Positions 10,003-19,483 of a DNA stretch of 64,000 nucleotides are shown piece by piece. The stretch is taken from assembly GCF_016937515.1 (NCBI RefSeq), contig NZ_JAFHKM010000002.1, positions 3,095,001-3,159,000 of the forward strand. The letters are read 5' to 3'. Origin of the DNA: Cohnella algarum (GTDB lineage: Bacteria; Bacillota; Bacilli; Paenibacillales; Paenibacillaceae). The translations under genes were made by a program, and so were the position numbers. Each line of letters begins with the position of its first letter. Position 1 is the first letter of the stretch. The notes under the pieces are model-generated. The model was not told the origin of the DNA. It saw only the letters and a program-made list of their open reading frames with translations, and made no database searches.

Positions 10003-10074
10003 GATTCTGCCCGCATCAATGTTGAAGAACTGTTCAAGCTACTCTCCCCAAGCACTGAAATTCAAGTGCTGTAA
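10003..10074 (+). pseudogene. mod: Detached 3' end of mod
   Basis: Directly right of the IS the sequence reads, in the frame continuing from position 8325 without the element, D-S-A-R-I-N-V-E-E-L-F-K followed by about a dozen more codons and a stop at 10072-10074. This is the native Mod C-terminus. It ends 15 bp before the res start, so mod and res were originally adjacent genes of one operon. The IS now separates the promoter side of the operon from res. Confidence 0.88.
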
Positions 10075-10089
10075 GGAAGGTGAGCAGCG

Positions 10090-13000
10090 ATGAAGATTAA
10101 ATTCAAACACCAGCAGTTCCAATTGGATGCAGTAAAGAGCATTGTTGACGTATTTCAAGGACAACCCAACGAATCCTCACGTTTTACGCTTGATAAAGGT
10201 CGGAGACAAAAGAGTGTGGAAATCGGCGACCTTTTTCAACAAACAAGCGGCATTGATTCGGAATATGGGTTCAAGAACAATCCCATCAAGCTAGTCGATC
10301 AGGAAGTTCTGAGCAATATTCAAGCGATGCAACGTCAGAATGGATTGAAACTATCGGAGCGGCTTGAGGGCAAATACAATTTGACGGTTGAAATGGAAAC
10401 TGGTACGGGTAAAACCTATACCTATATTCGGACGATGTTCGAGTTGTACAAAAAGTACGGTTGGAGCAAATTCATTATCGTTGTTCCTTCGATCGCGATT
10501 CGTGAAGGTGTACTGAAGACATTTCAGATTACCGAAGACCACTTCATGGCGGAGTATGGATCGAAGGCACGTTACTTCGTTTATAATTCCAAGCAGCTGC
10601 ATCATATCGAGAAGTTCGCCAGTGACGCTGGCATTAACGTGATGATTATTAACGCTCAGGCGTTTAATGCCAAGGGAAAGGATGCAAGAAGAATAACGAT
10701 GGAGCTGGATGACTTTCAATCTCGACGACCGATTGATGTAATCGCTAGCACCAATCCTATACTCATCATCGACGAGCCGCAATCGGTTGAAGGTCAGAAG
10801 ACGAAAGAGGCATTGAAGGATTTTAAGGCGTTATTCACGCTGCGATATTCGGCAACTCACCGAGAAGACTACAACAAGGTCTATCGCCTCGATGCTTTGG
10901 ATGCCTACAACATGAAACTGGTCAAGAAGATTAGCGTCAAAGGCATCTCAGTCAAAGGATCAAGCGGAACGAACAGTTATGTGTACCTCGAAGGAATCGA
11001 TGTCAGCAATAAGCATGCCCCAATAGCCCGGCTTGAGTATGAAAAGCGAACCAAAACCGGATTAACCAAAGTATCCAAGAAGATTGTCGCTGGCGATGAC
11101 CTCTATCAATTGTCTGAGAACTTGGAGCAGTATAAAGGTTACAAGGTATCCGAAATCAACGGTCAGAATAACAGTATCAGCTTTATAAATGGTGTTACGC
11201 TGTTCGCCGGAGACGTGCAAGGAGATGTGAGCGAGCTTCATTTCCGGCGAATCCAGATTCGAGAGACGCTGAAATCTCACTTTGAAAAGGAGCGGGTGCT
11301 GTTTCATAAAGGGATCAAAGTGCTCTCGCTCTTCTTTATCGACGAAGTTTCCAAATATCGACAATACGATAAGGAAGGCAACGAACGGAACGGCGATTAT
11401 GCGGATATCTTTGAGGAAGAGTACATGGAACTCCTGAACGAACAACTGTCATTGTTCGCGGATGACCCGTATGTTCAATATTTGAATATGATTCGCGTAA
11501 AGGATACGCATAAAGGTTATTTCTCCATCGACAAAAAGAGCAATCGGTTCGTTGATTCCAAAGTGTCTGCCAGAGAAACCGACTCCGATGATGCGGATGC
11601 ATACGACCTGATTATGCGACAGAAGGAGCAACTTCTCAGCTTTGAGGAACCAACGCGTTTTATTTTCTCCCACTCGGCGTTGAAGGAAGGCTGGGACAAC
11701 CCGAACGTATTCCAGATTTGCACGCTCAAGCACAGTGATTCCACGATCAAGAAGCGGCAGGAAGTTGGGCGTGGATTGCGGCTCTGCGTGAACAAATATG
11801 GCGAACGGATCGACTCCAGTATTCCGGGTATTGACGTTCACGAGATCAATGCACTAACCGTTGTCGCAAGTGAATCCTATGAGCAATTTGCCAAGCAACT
11901 TCAGGGCGAGATTGCCGCGACATTGTCGGATCGCCCACGCAAGGCAGATAATAGCTTCTTCTTGGAAAAAGTCCTTGTGAATGCCCGCGGCGAACAATTG
12001 AAGATCGATGAGAGACTCGCAAACAAGCTGCAAAACGCGTTCATTCGTAACGGCTATACCGACGATGACTATAATCTGACGGATGTTTATTTTGCAGCGG
12101 TTGAAGAACAAACCATTAAACTGCCCGACGAGTTGAATGCATATCAAGAGCAGCTCATTGAACTGGTTAAAACGATCTACGTTGAAGGCAAGTCGGACAT
12201 GACGAATGATGACAGGAAGAATACAGTTCCGAATATCACGGTGAACAGCAACTTCCATAAAAAAGAATTCAAGGAGTTGTGGAGCCGGATCAATAAAAGA
12301 TCGGTTTACACAGTTCAGTTCGACTCGGAAGAATTAGTGCGGAAGAGCATCATGGTGATTGATATGAGCTTGGACGTGCCTTCCATTCGGTATTCCATCA
12401 AGCATGGAGAAATGAATGAGATCGAATCCCGTGAACAACTGAAGCAGGGAGAAGCATTCGTTATTCGAGAGACGGACGCGGATTACATTCACCAAGCTGC
12501 GGCATCGAAGATCAAATACGACTTGATCGGCAAACTGATGGATGAAACGAAGCTCACCAGAAAAACGATTGTGGCCATCATGAAAGGCATCAAGCAAGCG
12601 AAGTTCATGCTGTTCCAGAAGAATCCCGAGGAGTTTATACTTCGGGCGTCCAGACTGATCAATGAGCAGAAGGCGACGACGATCATTGAATCCATTACGT
12701 ATGATGTGATCAATGATACGTTCGATACCGATGTGTTTACGAAGAACACGCTGAAAGGCCAGCTGGGACAAAACGCGATAGCGGTTGAGAAGCACATCTA
12801 TGACTATGTCGTGACGGATTCCAAGATCGAGCGGGCTTTCGCAAAAGAGCTGGATACGAGCAACGAAGTACACATTTATGCCAAGCTGCCGCGAGGCTTC
12901 TACATCCCGACGCCTGTCGGCGATTACAACCCGGACTGGGCGATTGTATTCAAAGAAGGCGACGTGAAGCACATATACTTTATTGCTGAAACTAAAGGTT

Positions 13001-13143
13001 CTCTGGACTCCATGGAGCTGCGTGAAGTTGAGAAGGCTAAGATTGAATGTGCACGAAGGCATTTTGCTAAGCTGAATTCGGATCAACTGAAGTACGATGT
13101 GGTTAACAGCTATGAGAAGTTGATGGAGATAGTGCGAGGATAA
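10090..13143 (+). CDS. res: Type III restriction endonuclease subunit (Res)
   Basis: A 1017-residue DEAD/DEAH-type translocase-nuclease. Motif I is VEMETGTGKTYTYIRT (about residue 98), motif II IIDEPQSVEG (about 227), motif III YSATHRED (about 254), the late region ALKEGWDNPNVFQI, and motif VI KKRQEVGRGLRL (about 554). The C-terminal PD-(D/E)XK nuclease is visible as VGDYNPDWAIVF and YFIAETKGS (about residues 943-968). With Mod it forms the complex that cleaves DNA carrying two inversely oriented unmethylated sites. The start follows GGAAGGTGAG. The gene appears full length, but its partner Mod is truncated by the upstream IS, and transcription from the operon start may also be reduced. Confidence 0.92.
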   Translation: MKIKFKHQQFQLDAVKSIVDVFQGQPNESSRFTLDKGRRQKSVEIGDLFQQTSGIDSEYGFKNNPIKLVDQEVLSNIQAMQRQNGLKLSERLEGKYNLTVEMETGTGKTYTYIRTMFELYKKYGWSKFIIVVPSIAIREGVLKTFQITEDHFMAEYGSKARYFVYNSKQLHHIEKFASDAGINVMIINAQAFNAKGKDARRITMELDDFQSRRPIDVIASTNPILIIDEPQSVEGQKTKEALKDFKALFTLRYSATHREDYNKVYRLDALDAYNMKLVKKISVKGISVKGSSGTNSYVYLEGIDVSNKHAPIARLEYEKRTKTGLTKVSKKIVAGDDLYQLSENLEQYKGYKVSEINGQNNSISFINGVTLFAGDVQGDVSELHFRRIQIRETLKSHFEKERVLFHKGIKVLSLFFIDEVSKYRQYDKEGNERNGDYADIFEEEYMELLNEQLSLFADDPYVQYLNMIRVKDTHKGYFSIDKKSNRFVDSKVSARETDSDDADAYDLIMRQKEQLLSFEEPTRFIFSHSALKEGWDNPNVFQICTLKHSDSTIKKRQEVGRGLRLCVNKYGERIDSSIPGIDVHEINALTVVASESYEQFAKQLQGEIAATLSDRPRKADNSFFLEKVLVNARGEQLKIDERLANKLQNAFIRNGYTDDDYNLTDVYFAAVEEQTIKLPDELNAYQEQLIELVKTIYVEGKSDMTNDDRKNTVPNITVNSNFHKKEFKELWSRINKRSVYTVQFDSEELVRKSIMVIDMSLDVPSIRYSIKHGEMNEIESREQLKQGEAFVIRETDADYIHQAAASKIKYDLIGKLMDETKLTRKTIVAIMKGIKQAKFMLFQKNPEEFILRASRLINEQKATTIIESITYDVINDTFDTDVFTKNTLKGQLGQNAIAVEKHIYDYVVTDSKIERAFAKELDTSNEVHIYAKLPRGFYIPTPVGDYNPDWAIVFKEGDVKHIYFIAETKGSLDSMELREVEKAKIECARRHFAKLNSDQLKYDVVNSYEKLMEIVRG

Positions 13144-13676
13144 CACAAGTGGACAGCAGTTAAAGGGAGATGTTTTCATTGCAAACAGTAGAGCTGACTG
13201 AGGGAATTCAAAGGTTGGGCATAGACTTCCAAATGCGATTACCGCAGGGGCTATCCGGACAAGAAGGCAGAACGGGTATGTAACCATAAATGAACATGGA
13301 CGACTGGCCGGACAACTCATCCCAGCCAACCGGCGGCGTTGCCTACCAGTTGTCCGATTCCATGGTGTGTAGAGTGCGAATGAACGGACGATCTCTCCGC
13401 AGGCTCTAAGGAAAGCGACGATGAATGGAGCGAAATGCACTGAGCAAGTAGACACTTTGTTTACGGAACCAATGCCGCCATCGTCAGTTTCGAGTCGTCC
13501 ACGGCAACGGTAAATCACCGGGAGACTTGGAGAATGCTTCCGGTATGTCTGTTCCCGCAGACGAACGGACAAGGGGGGCATCCTTTTCCTTTTCTGAGAT
13601 ACGGTCATTAGACAGCAACTTCCGGACAGGCAATCCCGTCAGCAATTGGACCTTATCTTTAATTAGTAACACTTAC
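13144..13676 (+). other. Non-coding stretch of about 530 bp, possible RNA gene or decayed gene
   Basis: No convincing gene fills this interval. A short TTG-started frame of 33 codons begins near 13180 behind AAAGGGAGA and could be a relic. Sequence features are repeated GGACAA-type words (near 13257, 13308, 13567 and 13621) and an inverted pair GGACAACT (about 13309) / AGTTGTCC (about 13347) able to form a hairpin. A strong intrinsic terminator follows. A structured RNA is possible; I did not recognise a known family. Confidence 0.4.
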
Positions 13677-13717
13677 CCAAACAAAGCGGTTATTTATGGC
13701 TTTGTTTGGTTTTTTTA
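13677..13717 (+). terminator. Intrinsic terminator after the res block
   Basis: A perfect 11-bp stem CCAAACAAAGC / GCTTTGTTTGG (13677-13687 and 13699-13709) with an 11-nt loop is followed by a run of T. It separates the Mod-Res operon from the next helicase gene, which therefore probably has its own promoter in the AT-rich stretch 13720-13850. Confidence 0.9.
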
Positions 13718-13860
13718 TTTATACAGGACTTAATGCCTATATTGTCGAATAAACAATACAGGGATTTTATTCCATAAGAACGTATATTCGATGACAACCT
13801 ATTGTCTAATCATTATGTTTTAATTTAATCAGCAGATATTAACGATGGAGGGGATCAGGT

Positions 13861-16545
13861 ATGGCATTTCTGAAATGCTCGGAATGCGCCAATATGCTAA
13901 AGGCAATTCAAATTTCCAATAAAATCAGCCAAGTTGGGGAGCAACGATTACTTGAATATTCGCCAACCGGGATTAAATGCTCAGACTGGACTCCCGTAAT
14001 TGAAAACCTCCGAGGATTCGCAGAAGGAATTTACTGTCCGTCTTGTTTTGCTATCGTTCCTCTAGAGAAGGAAGAATTTGTACTATGTGAGGATAACCGA
14101 ATTCCCGGCGTCGTAAGTCATGAATTTTCATCAGAAGATGTACTGGATAAGCTGAAGAAGTTGGCCGAGGAAGAGGCCGCTGAGATTTATGTACATACAC
14201 TTCCTGCCAAAGAAGCAACTTTTGCAGATATTCCTGAATCTACACCGGAGCCCATTAAGGACGCCTTGCATCGAATGGGAATTAAGCAGTTATATTCACA
14301 CCAAGCAGAAACGGCCGATGCAGTCCATTCTGGTTCTAATGTTGTCTTGGTCACTTCAACATCATCCGGAAAGACGTTGTCCTATAACCTGCCGATTCTT
14401 AGTCGTTTATATAATCATCCCGAAGAACGTGCGTTATACATATTTCCAACAAAAGCGTTAGCAAATGATCAATTGGATCAAATTAGGCGTTTTGGCTTGC
14501 AACTGACGGAGAATCCTTCTTCCCTGGATGAGTGGTTTGAGACCCAGTTGCATTTGGGAGATCGTCTGATTCATATTGGCCGGCTGGATGGAGATACCGA
14601 GAATGGGCCGCGGCAGCGTATCATAGAAAAAGCACAGGTATGGATGACGAATCCGGATATGATTCATTACTCCATTCTCGGGCAAGTTCAGAAGGTGAAG
14701 TACGCAACCGCACACCACATTCGGAATTATTTGCGGAACCTCAAATTTATCGTGCTTGATGAGATGCATATGTACCGCGGCACATTCGGAAGTCACGTCG
14801 CATTGGTACTCAGACGCTTGCTGAAGGTTTGCCGAGAACTTGGCAATAATCACAAGATCCAGATTATAACGAGTTCAGCTACGATTGAAAATCCTACCAG
14901 ATTAGCGGAGGATCTTACGGGTTTGACCGGTTTTACACTCATTAATTCAGATGGTTCCGCTCATCAGAAAAAGGGGATCGTCCTCTGGAATCCAGGGATG
15001 TCAGCCGATGAACAAGTCCGCCGCGCGCCTTCTACCGATGCCATTACGATGGCAAAACAGATCATGACTGTGGATCAGAAAGTGATTAAAAGTATCATTT
15101 TTCAGCCTTCTCGAAGCCAGACGATGGTATTTACTCGTTATATCAAAGATGTATTGCGTCAGCCTCTTCGACTATCTAAAGAGAAAGTGGAAGGAGAAAA
15201 ACTTGCGGCATTTTATACCGGAATTCTACCGAACGATACCCGAAAAAGGATTATTGAGCGGCTCAAGTCCCACGATATTCATGTCATCATTACGACCAAT
15301 GCCCTTGAAGTAGGGATTGATATCGGGGATTTGAGTCTCGCGGTTTTAGTTGGTTATCCCGGTTCGAAAGCGGCTTTCTCCCAACAGATTGGACGCGTTG
15401 GCCGCAAAGGCGAGGGTGTTGCTGTACTGATCTGGCAGGACGAACCGCTTCAGCAGTATTACATGCGTAACCCACTGGAGTTTATTCACAAGGCTCCGGA
15501 AGTCGTTCGAATTAATCCAACAAATTACAAGTTGTTGGCTTTGCATATTCCTCTACTGAGAGAAGAGCTCGGGAGAGAAGTCACGAAGGAAGACTTGCAG
15601 AACATGTTCCCCGGGTTAGTTGAAGACTATATCGAGACTGTTCTCCAGGTTGCCGCATCAGCGAATCAAGAGGAAGTCGTTGATAAAAAGTTTAGCCTTC
15701 GATCCATCTCCGGGCAAAACTACAGCGTCACCATTCGGGGGCAGGATCAAACGATAGTTGACGGTCTGGATGAATGGAGTGCTCTTCGTGACTTTCATGA
15801 AGGAGCGATCTATTGGACTCCTGGAGAAAAAGGCTATCGAGTAGACTCTATCAATCGCAGAAAAGGCGAAATCATTCTATTGCCCATTCAAGAACTAACT
15901 TATTACACCCAATCTACTTATCGTGATGCCATCGATATTGTGCAGACTTATCAGAAGCAAAATATCGAAGGAATCGATATGGCTTATGGTGAACTGGAGA
16001 TCAAGCGGAGCGTCTTCGGTTATAAAAAAGTTTACTTCGGACAGAAGCATGAATCGGAGCAGGTTCAATTGGATCATCCGTCCGTCACCCGATTTACTCC
16101 CGAAGGAATGTGGGTTACATTAACGGATTCCCAATGGGGTCACTTGAGGAATAACATCCAGGAATGGGCAGATGAAGGCAGACCCGTTGATCTGTTGGCT
16201 GAAGGCTCTCTTCACGCTGCAGGTCACGCCATGACTTCCGTTATTCCGGACCTCATTATTTGTGACGCGAATGACTTTACAGGTTTTTCGGCGAGTACAA
16301 TGACGGCTTTTGCCAGTAGACCTGTTATCGGCTTCTATGGCGAGAACGGGTCCGGCCTTGGAACCATCGAGGCGATTTACGAGAAATTCCCTCATGTACT
16401 TCGAAAAGCGCTTGAGCTTATTGAGAGCTGCCCTTGTTCCGAAGGTTGTCCTAGTTGCGTGCAGCTCCCTGGTAAAGGAAATATTGAATTGTTCAAACCT
16501 GGAGCCAAAATGCTGCTGAAGATTTTGATTGAAGGGAACGATTAA
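13861..16545 (+). CDS. MrfA/YprA-like DEAD-box helicase with DUF1998-type C-terminus, copy 1
   Basis: An 894-residue superfamily 2 helicase. N-terminal cysteine pairs (CSECAN, CPSCF) look like a zinc site. Motif I is TSTSSGKTLSYN (about residue 162), motif II VLDEMHMYRG (about 298), motif III SSATIENP (about 337), then TNALEVGIDIGD (about 480) and motif VI QQIGRVGRKGEG (about 507). The end carries CPCSEGCPSCVQ (about 855), the four-cysteine cluster of DUF1998/MrfA-type helicases. B. subtilis MrfA works in mitomycin C repair; DUF1998 helicases also occur in DISARM and Druantia defence loci. The ribosome-binding site is GGAGGGG. The next gene starts 2 bp after the stop and is a paralogue. Confidence 0.88.
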   Translation: MAFLKCSECANMLKAIQISNKISQVGEQRLLEYSPTGIKCSDWTPVIENLRGFAEGIYCPSCFAIVPLEKEEFVLCEDNRIPGVVSHEFSSEDVLDKLKKLAEEEAAEIYVHTLPAKEATFADIPESTPEPIKDALHRMGIKQLYSHQAETADAVHSGSNVVLVTSTSSGKTLSYNLPILSRLYNHPEERALYIFPTKALANDQLDQIRRFGLQLTENPSSLDEWFETQLHLGDRLIHIGRLDGDTENGPRQRIIEKAQVWMTNPDMIHYSILGQVQKVKYATAHHIRNYLRNLKFIVLDEMHMYRGTFGSHVALVLRRLLKVCRELGNNHKIQIITSSATIENPTRLAEDLTGLTGFTLINSDGSAHQKKGIVLWNPGMSADEQVRRAPSTDAITMAKQIMTVDQKVIKSIIFQPSRSQTMVFTRYIKDVLRQPLRLSKEKVEGEKLAAFYTGILPNDTRKRIIERLKSHDIHVIITTNALEVGIDIGDLSLAVLVGYPGSKAAFSQQIGRVGRKGEGVAVLIWQDEPLQQYYMRNPLEFIHKAPEVVRINPTNYKLLALHIPLLREELGREVTKEDLQNMFPGLVEDYIETVLQVAASANQEEVVDKKFSLRSISGQNYSVTIRGQDQTIVDGLDEWSALRDFHEGAIYWTPGEKGYRVDSINRRKGEIILLPIQELTYYTQSTYRDAIDIVQTYQKQNIEGIDMAYGELEIKRSVFGYKKVYFGQKHESEQVQLDHPSVTRFTPEGMWVTLTDSQWGHLRNNIQEWADEGRPVDLLAEGSLHAAGHAMTSVIPDLIICDANDFTGFSASTMTAFASRPVIGFYGENGSGLGTIEAIYEKFPHVLRKALELIESCPCSEGCPSCVQLPGKGNIELFKPGAKMLLKILIEGND

Positions 16546-16547
16546 GA

Positions 16548-19295
16548 ATGCCTGTAATCTGCTCTTCTTGTGGGGGCCAACGGCCATATGGAGACTTTGC
16601 CCAAATTGGTTATAAAGCTGATTCGAAAGGATATTACCGTTATATCCATCAACGTGCAAACGGGATTCGAATTTCGAATTGGCGCTCCCTTGAACCCGAT
16701 ATGGAGTCCTATATAAACAAACAAGCAGGCGTTTATTGTACGCATGATGGATGCTTGATCTTGGACGGGATGTTGACACCGGAAGAAATGGAAATGATCT
16801 CGGACCGAAGACTTCCCGTGCAACAAGCATTCGATAGTGATATGCTCGTCCAAAACTTGCTTGAAGTCGGAACTCGTGTCCGAAGCGAAGTGCATGTGCA
16901 TCAAATTGACGCCAATCAAGGCGCTTATGCTGACCAAATCCTTATGCCCAGTTGGCTGGAACGGAAGCTGCAATCTCTGGGGATCAATAAGCTATATGAG
17001 CATCAAGGAGAAGCTATACAGAACATCCGGGAAGGACGCAATGTCGTTCTCTGTACGAAAACCGCCTCGGGAAAATCATTGGCTTACAATGCTCCCATCA
17101 TGGAGAAATTGGTATCTGATCCGGATGCGTGTGCGCTATATTTGGCTCCGTTCAAAGCATTGGTCGAAGATCAGTTTACCCACTTGAAAGAATGGGCCGA
17201 TGATATAGAAGAGCAGGGAAATAAAATTTCGATTAATGGATTTTCGCGATTCACTGTGAACGGACAAAAAATATCTGCTGGACTTCTTCATGGGCAACGG
17301 AATGTTCCAGAGCATATGAGAAAAGATCAGGCGTCTAGCTTCGTGTTCTCTGAGGGACGTTATTGGCTAACCAATGTTCACTACCTGCACTTAATTCTTC
17401 AGGGTGCAGGTTCACCTAAGGGGAAAGGCCCTGGGCTGTTGCGCTTTCTGCAAAATCTTCGATTTGTCGTTATTGATGAGCTTCATCAATACTCAGGCTT
17501 GTTAGGTTCAAAGGTTTCTTTGGTCCTACGCAGATTAAGAATGTTATGTGACAGGTTGGGGAATAAAAACGTCCAGTTTATTGCCTGCTCGGCTACCATT
17601 GCTAATCCAAAGTATCTGGCTGAAGAATTGACAGGAATGCGTGGAATGAAAGGATTTCATGAAATATCGGGTGTACAAGCGCCAGTAAAGAAGAAAGCGA
17701 TTTTGATGTGGAATCCTGGCATATCAGACGATGAGCAAAAGAAAAGGGCTGTTGTTTCCGATTTCTATGAGATTCTGCGTACGATCTACAAGGATGGAAG
17801 ATGGCCAAGAAGTATCATTTTCACAAGCAACCGCCAACAGGCTCAGCTTTTAAGTCGTGAATTAAACATGATATTGCGCAGCCACCTTCATGATCATGGC
17901 GGGCTTTCGCCAGACGAACCGAATGAGTTTTTTCTGCCGTACCATGCATACCTCACGCAAGAAGTTAAAGATCGAACCGTACAAAAACTTGAGCAAGGCG
18001 AGATCCTTGGAGTAGTCACAACCAGCGCGCTAGAGGTTGGAATTGATGTGAAGTGTCTGGATGTATGCATTCTGCTAGGATATCCAGGTTCTCAGGCATC
18101 CTTCTGGCAGCAGGCTGGCCGTGTGGGGCGCACTAGAGAAGGTGTGGTCATCATGATGGTTCAGGAAGAGCCATTGCAGCAATATTTCGCCCGCAACCCT
18201 GAAGAATTCTTTAAGCTCCCGCCCGAATCAGCAACGATTAATACAACGAATCCAAAGTTGTTGAAGGAACATCTTGCATATGCGGCTCATGAGCAGGGTG
18301 GAATGGTCATCAATGCTATGAATTATGTTCGCTCTTCGGCGCTTCGCAAGGTAGTCGCAGAAGCAAGCGAACAGTGGCAGCAACTCGAAGGGAAACTCCT
18401 TTATCGTGGTGAAACGCCAAGATATCAAACTTTATTTACAATGGGAGCTACTTATACGGTTGTAACCAAGAACGGCTGGAATGAGGACATCTTGTTTCAA
18501 AGTGTCGAAGAGCGTTCCTTAATAAGAGATTATCACGTAGACGCCGTATTTCTGGGGCCTGACAATCGTACCTTCTATAAGGTCAAGTGGGTCAATAACA
18601 GGCAACGCAAAGTGGTTGTAGAGCCGGTAAGAACGGATTATCATACTCGCGGAATTGTTCGCGATAGCATTGAAATCCATGACATAACCAATCCACTGAG
18701 AAGTGACGCGGCGATCAGATCCAATCTTGGAAACATCATCGTAAAACGAAGCACATTTGGATACAAAAAAATTTATAATCACGGTGCAACGCTTCCCGAA
18801 ACCATACAATTAACCAACACATATCCTGTCAGCTTCCAAACAGAGGCGTTCTGGCTGATGTGGGATCACCAAGGAAGGGATGAACTTAGAGGTCTGCTCA
18901 AGGATGTGGATAATCACGAATCTGCTGACTTGGAGACCTTGGTTGAGGGAAGCCTTCATGCAGCTGAACATGCAATAGCTTCGGCGATCCCGGCCGTTGT
19001 AAGGTGCAGTATGGCTGATTTTCAGCACACCTCTTTTTATTCTGGCTCTGCTTTGTTCGGAATGCCCGGGATGTTCTTTTACGACAGTCAAGCAGGAGGC
19101 GGTTCGGGTATTGTCGAGGTCGTCGCTGAAAAATTCGGAGTTCTCTTGGAGAAAGCGCAACAGATCATTAGCAGCTGTGGATGTTCAGACGGCTGTCCAT
19201 CATGCATTCAGTTATTTCATTGCGAAAAACAGAACGAGCCGCTGCATAAGGCTGGGTCTTTGCTGGTAATCAACCATTTACGAAAATCCCGATAG
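16548..19295 (+). CDS. MrfA/YprA-like DEAD-box helicase with DUF1998-type C-terminus, copy 2
   Basis: A 915-residue paralogue of the preceding gene with the same plan. It has an N-terminal cysteine pair (CSSCGGQ), motif I TKTASGKSLAYN (about residue 170), motif II VIDELHQYSG (about 308), motif III CSATIANP, then TTSALEVGIDVKC, motif VI QQAGRVGRTREG (about 521) and the C-terminal cysteine cluster CGCSDGCPSCIQ (about 877). Tandem placement with a 2-bp gap suggests equal-ratio expression and perhaps a hetero-oligomer. The sequences have diverged well beyond a recent duplication, so the two copies probably have distinct roles. Confidence 0.88.
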   Translation: MPVICSSCGGQRPYGDFAQIGYKADSKGYYRYIHQRANGIRISNWRSLEPDMESYINKQAGVYCTHDGCLILDGMLTPEEMEMISDRRLPVQQAFDSDMLVQNLLEVGTRVRSEVHVHQIDANQGAYADQILMPSWLERKLQSLGINKLYEHQGEAIQNIREGRNVVLCTKTASGKSLAYNAPIMEKLVSDPDACALYLAPFKALVEDQFTHLKEWADDIEEQGNKISINGFSRFTVNGQKISAGLLHGQRNVPEHMRKDQASSFVFSEGRYWLTNVHYLHLILQGAGSPKGKGPGLLRFLQNLRFVVIDELHQYSGLLGSKVSLVLRRLRMLCDRLGNKNVQFIACSATIANPKYLAEELTGMRGMKGFHEISGVQAPVKKKAILMWNPGISDDEQKKRAVVSDFYEILRTIYKDGRWPRSIIFTSNRQQAQLLSRELNMILRSHLHDHGGLSPDEPNEFFLPYHAYLTQEVKDRTVQKLEQGEILGVVTTSALEVGIDVKCLDVCILLGYPGSQASFWQQAGRVGRTREGVVIMMVQEEPLQQYFARNPEEFFKLPPESATINTTNPKLLKEHLAYAAHEQGGMVINAMNYVRSSALRKVVAEASEQWQQLEGKLLYRGETPRYQTLFTMGATYTVVTKNGWNEDILFQSVEERSLIRDYHVDAVFLGPDNRTFYKVKWVNNRQRKVVVEPVRTDYHTRGIVRDSIEIHDITNPLRSDAAIRSNLGNIIVKRSTFGYKKIYNHGATLPETIQLTNTYPVSFQTEAFWLMWDHQGRDELRGLLKDVDNHESADLETLVEGSLHAAEHAIASAIPAVVRCSMADFQHTSFYSGSALFGMPGMFFYDSQAGGGSGIVEVVAEKFGVLLEKAQQIISSCGCSDGCPSCIQLFHCEKQNEPLHKAGSLLVINHLRKSR

Positions 19296-19297
19296 TA

Positions 19298-19459
19298 GAA
19301 GGTGCCGTTCCCCTTTGTGTTTTGGATGATGGCCAGGCAAATCCTATTGAATTGGATGCAGCGTTGCTGTCCAGGTTGAATGACACGTTTGAAGAACATC
19401 CATATATGCTTTCGCTGATCAATCCGGGAATGACGTTAAGATCTAATCCTTACGAATGA
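19298..19459 (+). pseudogene. Possible detached C-terminal coding fragment
   Basis: After the second helicase stop, another frame stays open from before 19262 to a TGA at 19457-19459. It reads with a protein-like composition: VPLCVLDDGQANPIELDAAL, then LSRLNDTFEEHPYMLSLI and PGMTLRSNPYE. I find no ATG with a ribosome-binding site, so this may be the tail of a gene whose front was deleted, or part of a third product reached by frameshift from the helicase. I do not recognise the family. Confidence 0.4.
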
Positions 19460-19483
19460 TCAATATTTAGGGAGAGAACGTAA

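Noticed and set aside
12334..13608. 424-codon minus-strand frame covering the end of res and the following gap
   Set aside because: No ribosome-binding site, no recognisable domain, and most of it lies opposite the conserved Res nuclease domain.
13144..13676. Group II intron or retron RNA
   Set aside because: No domain V-like sequence, no reverse transcriptase nearby and no recognisable intron boundary.
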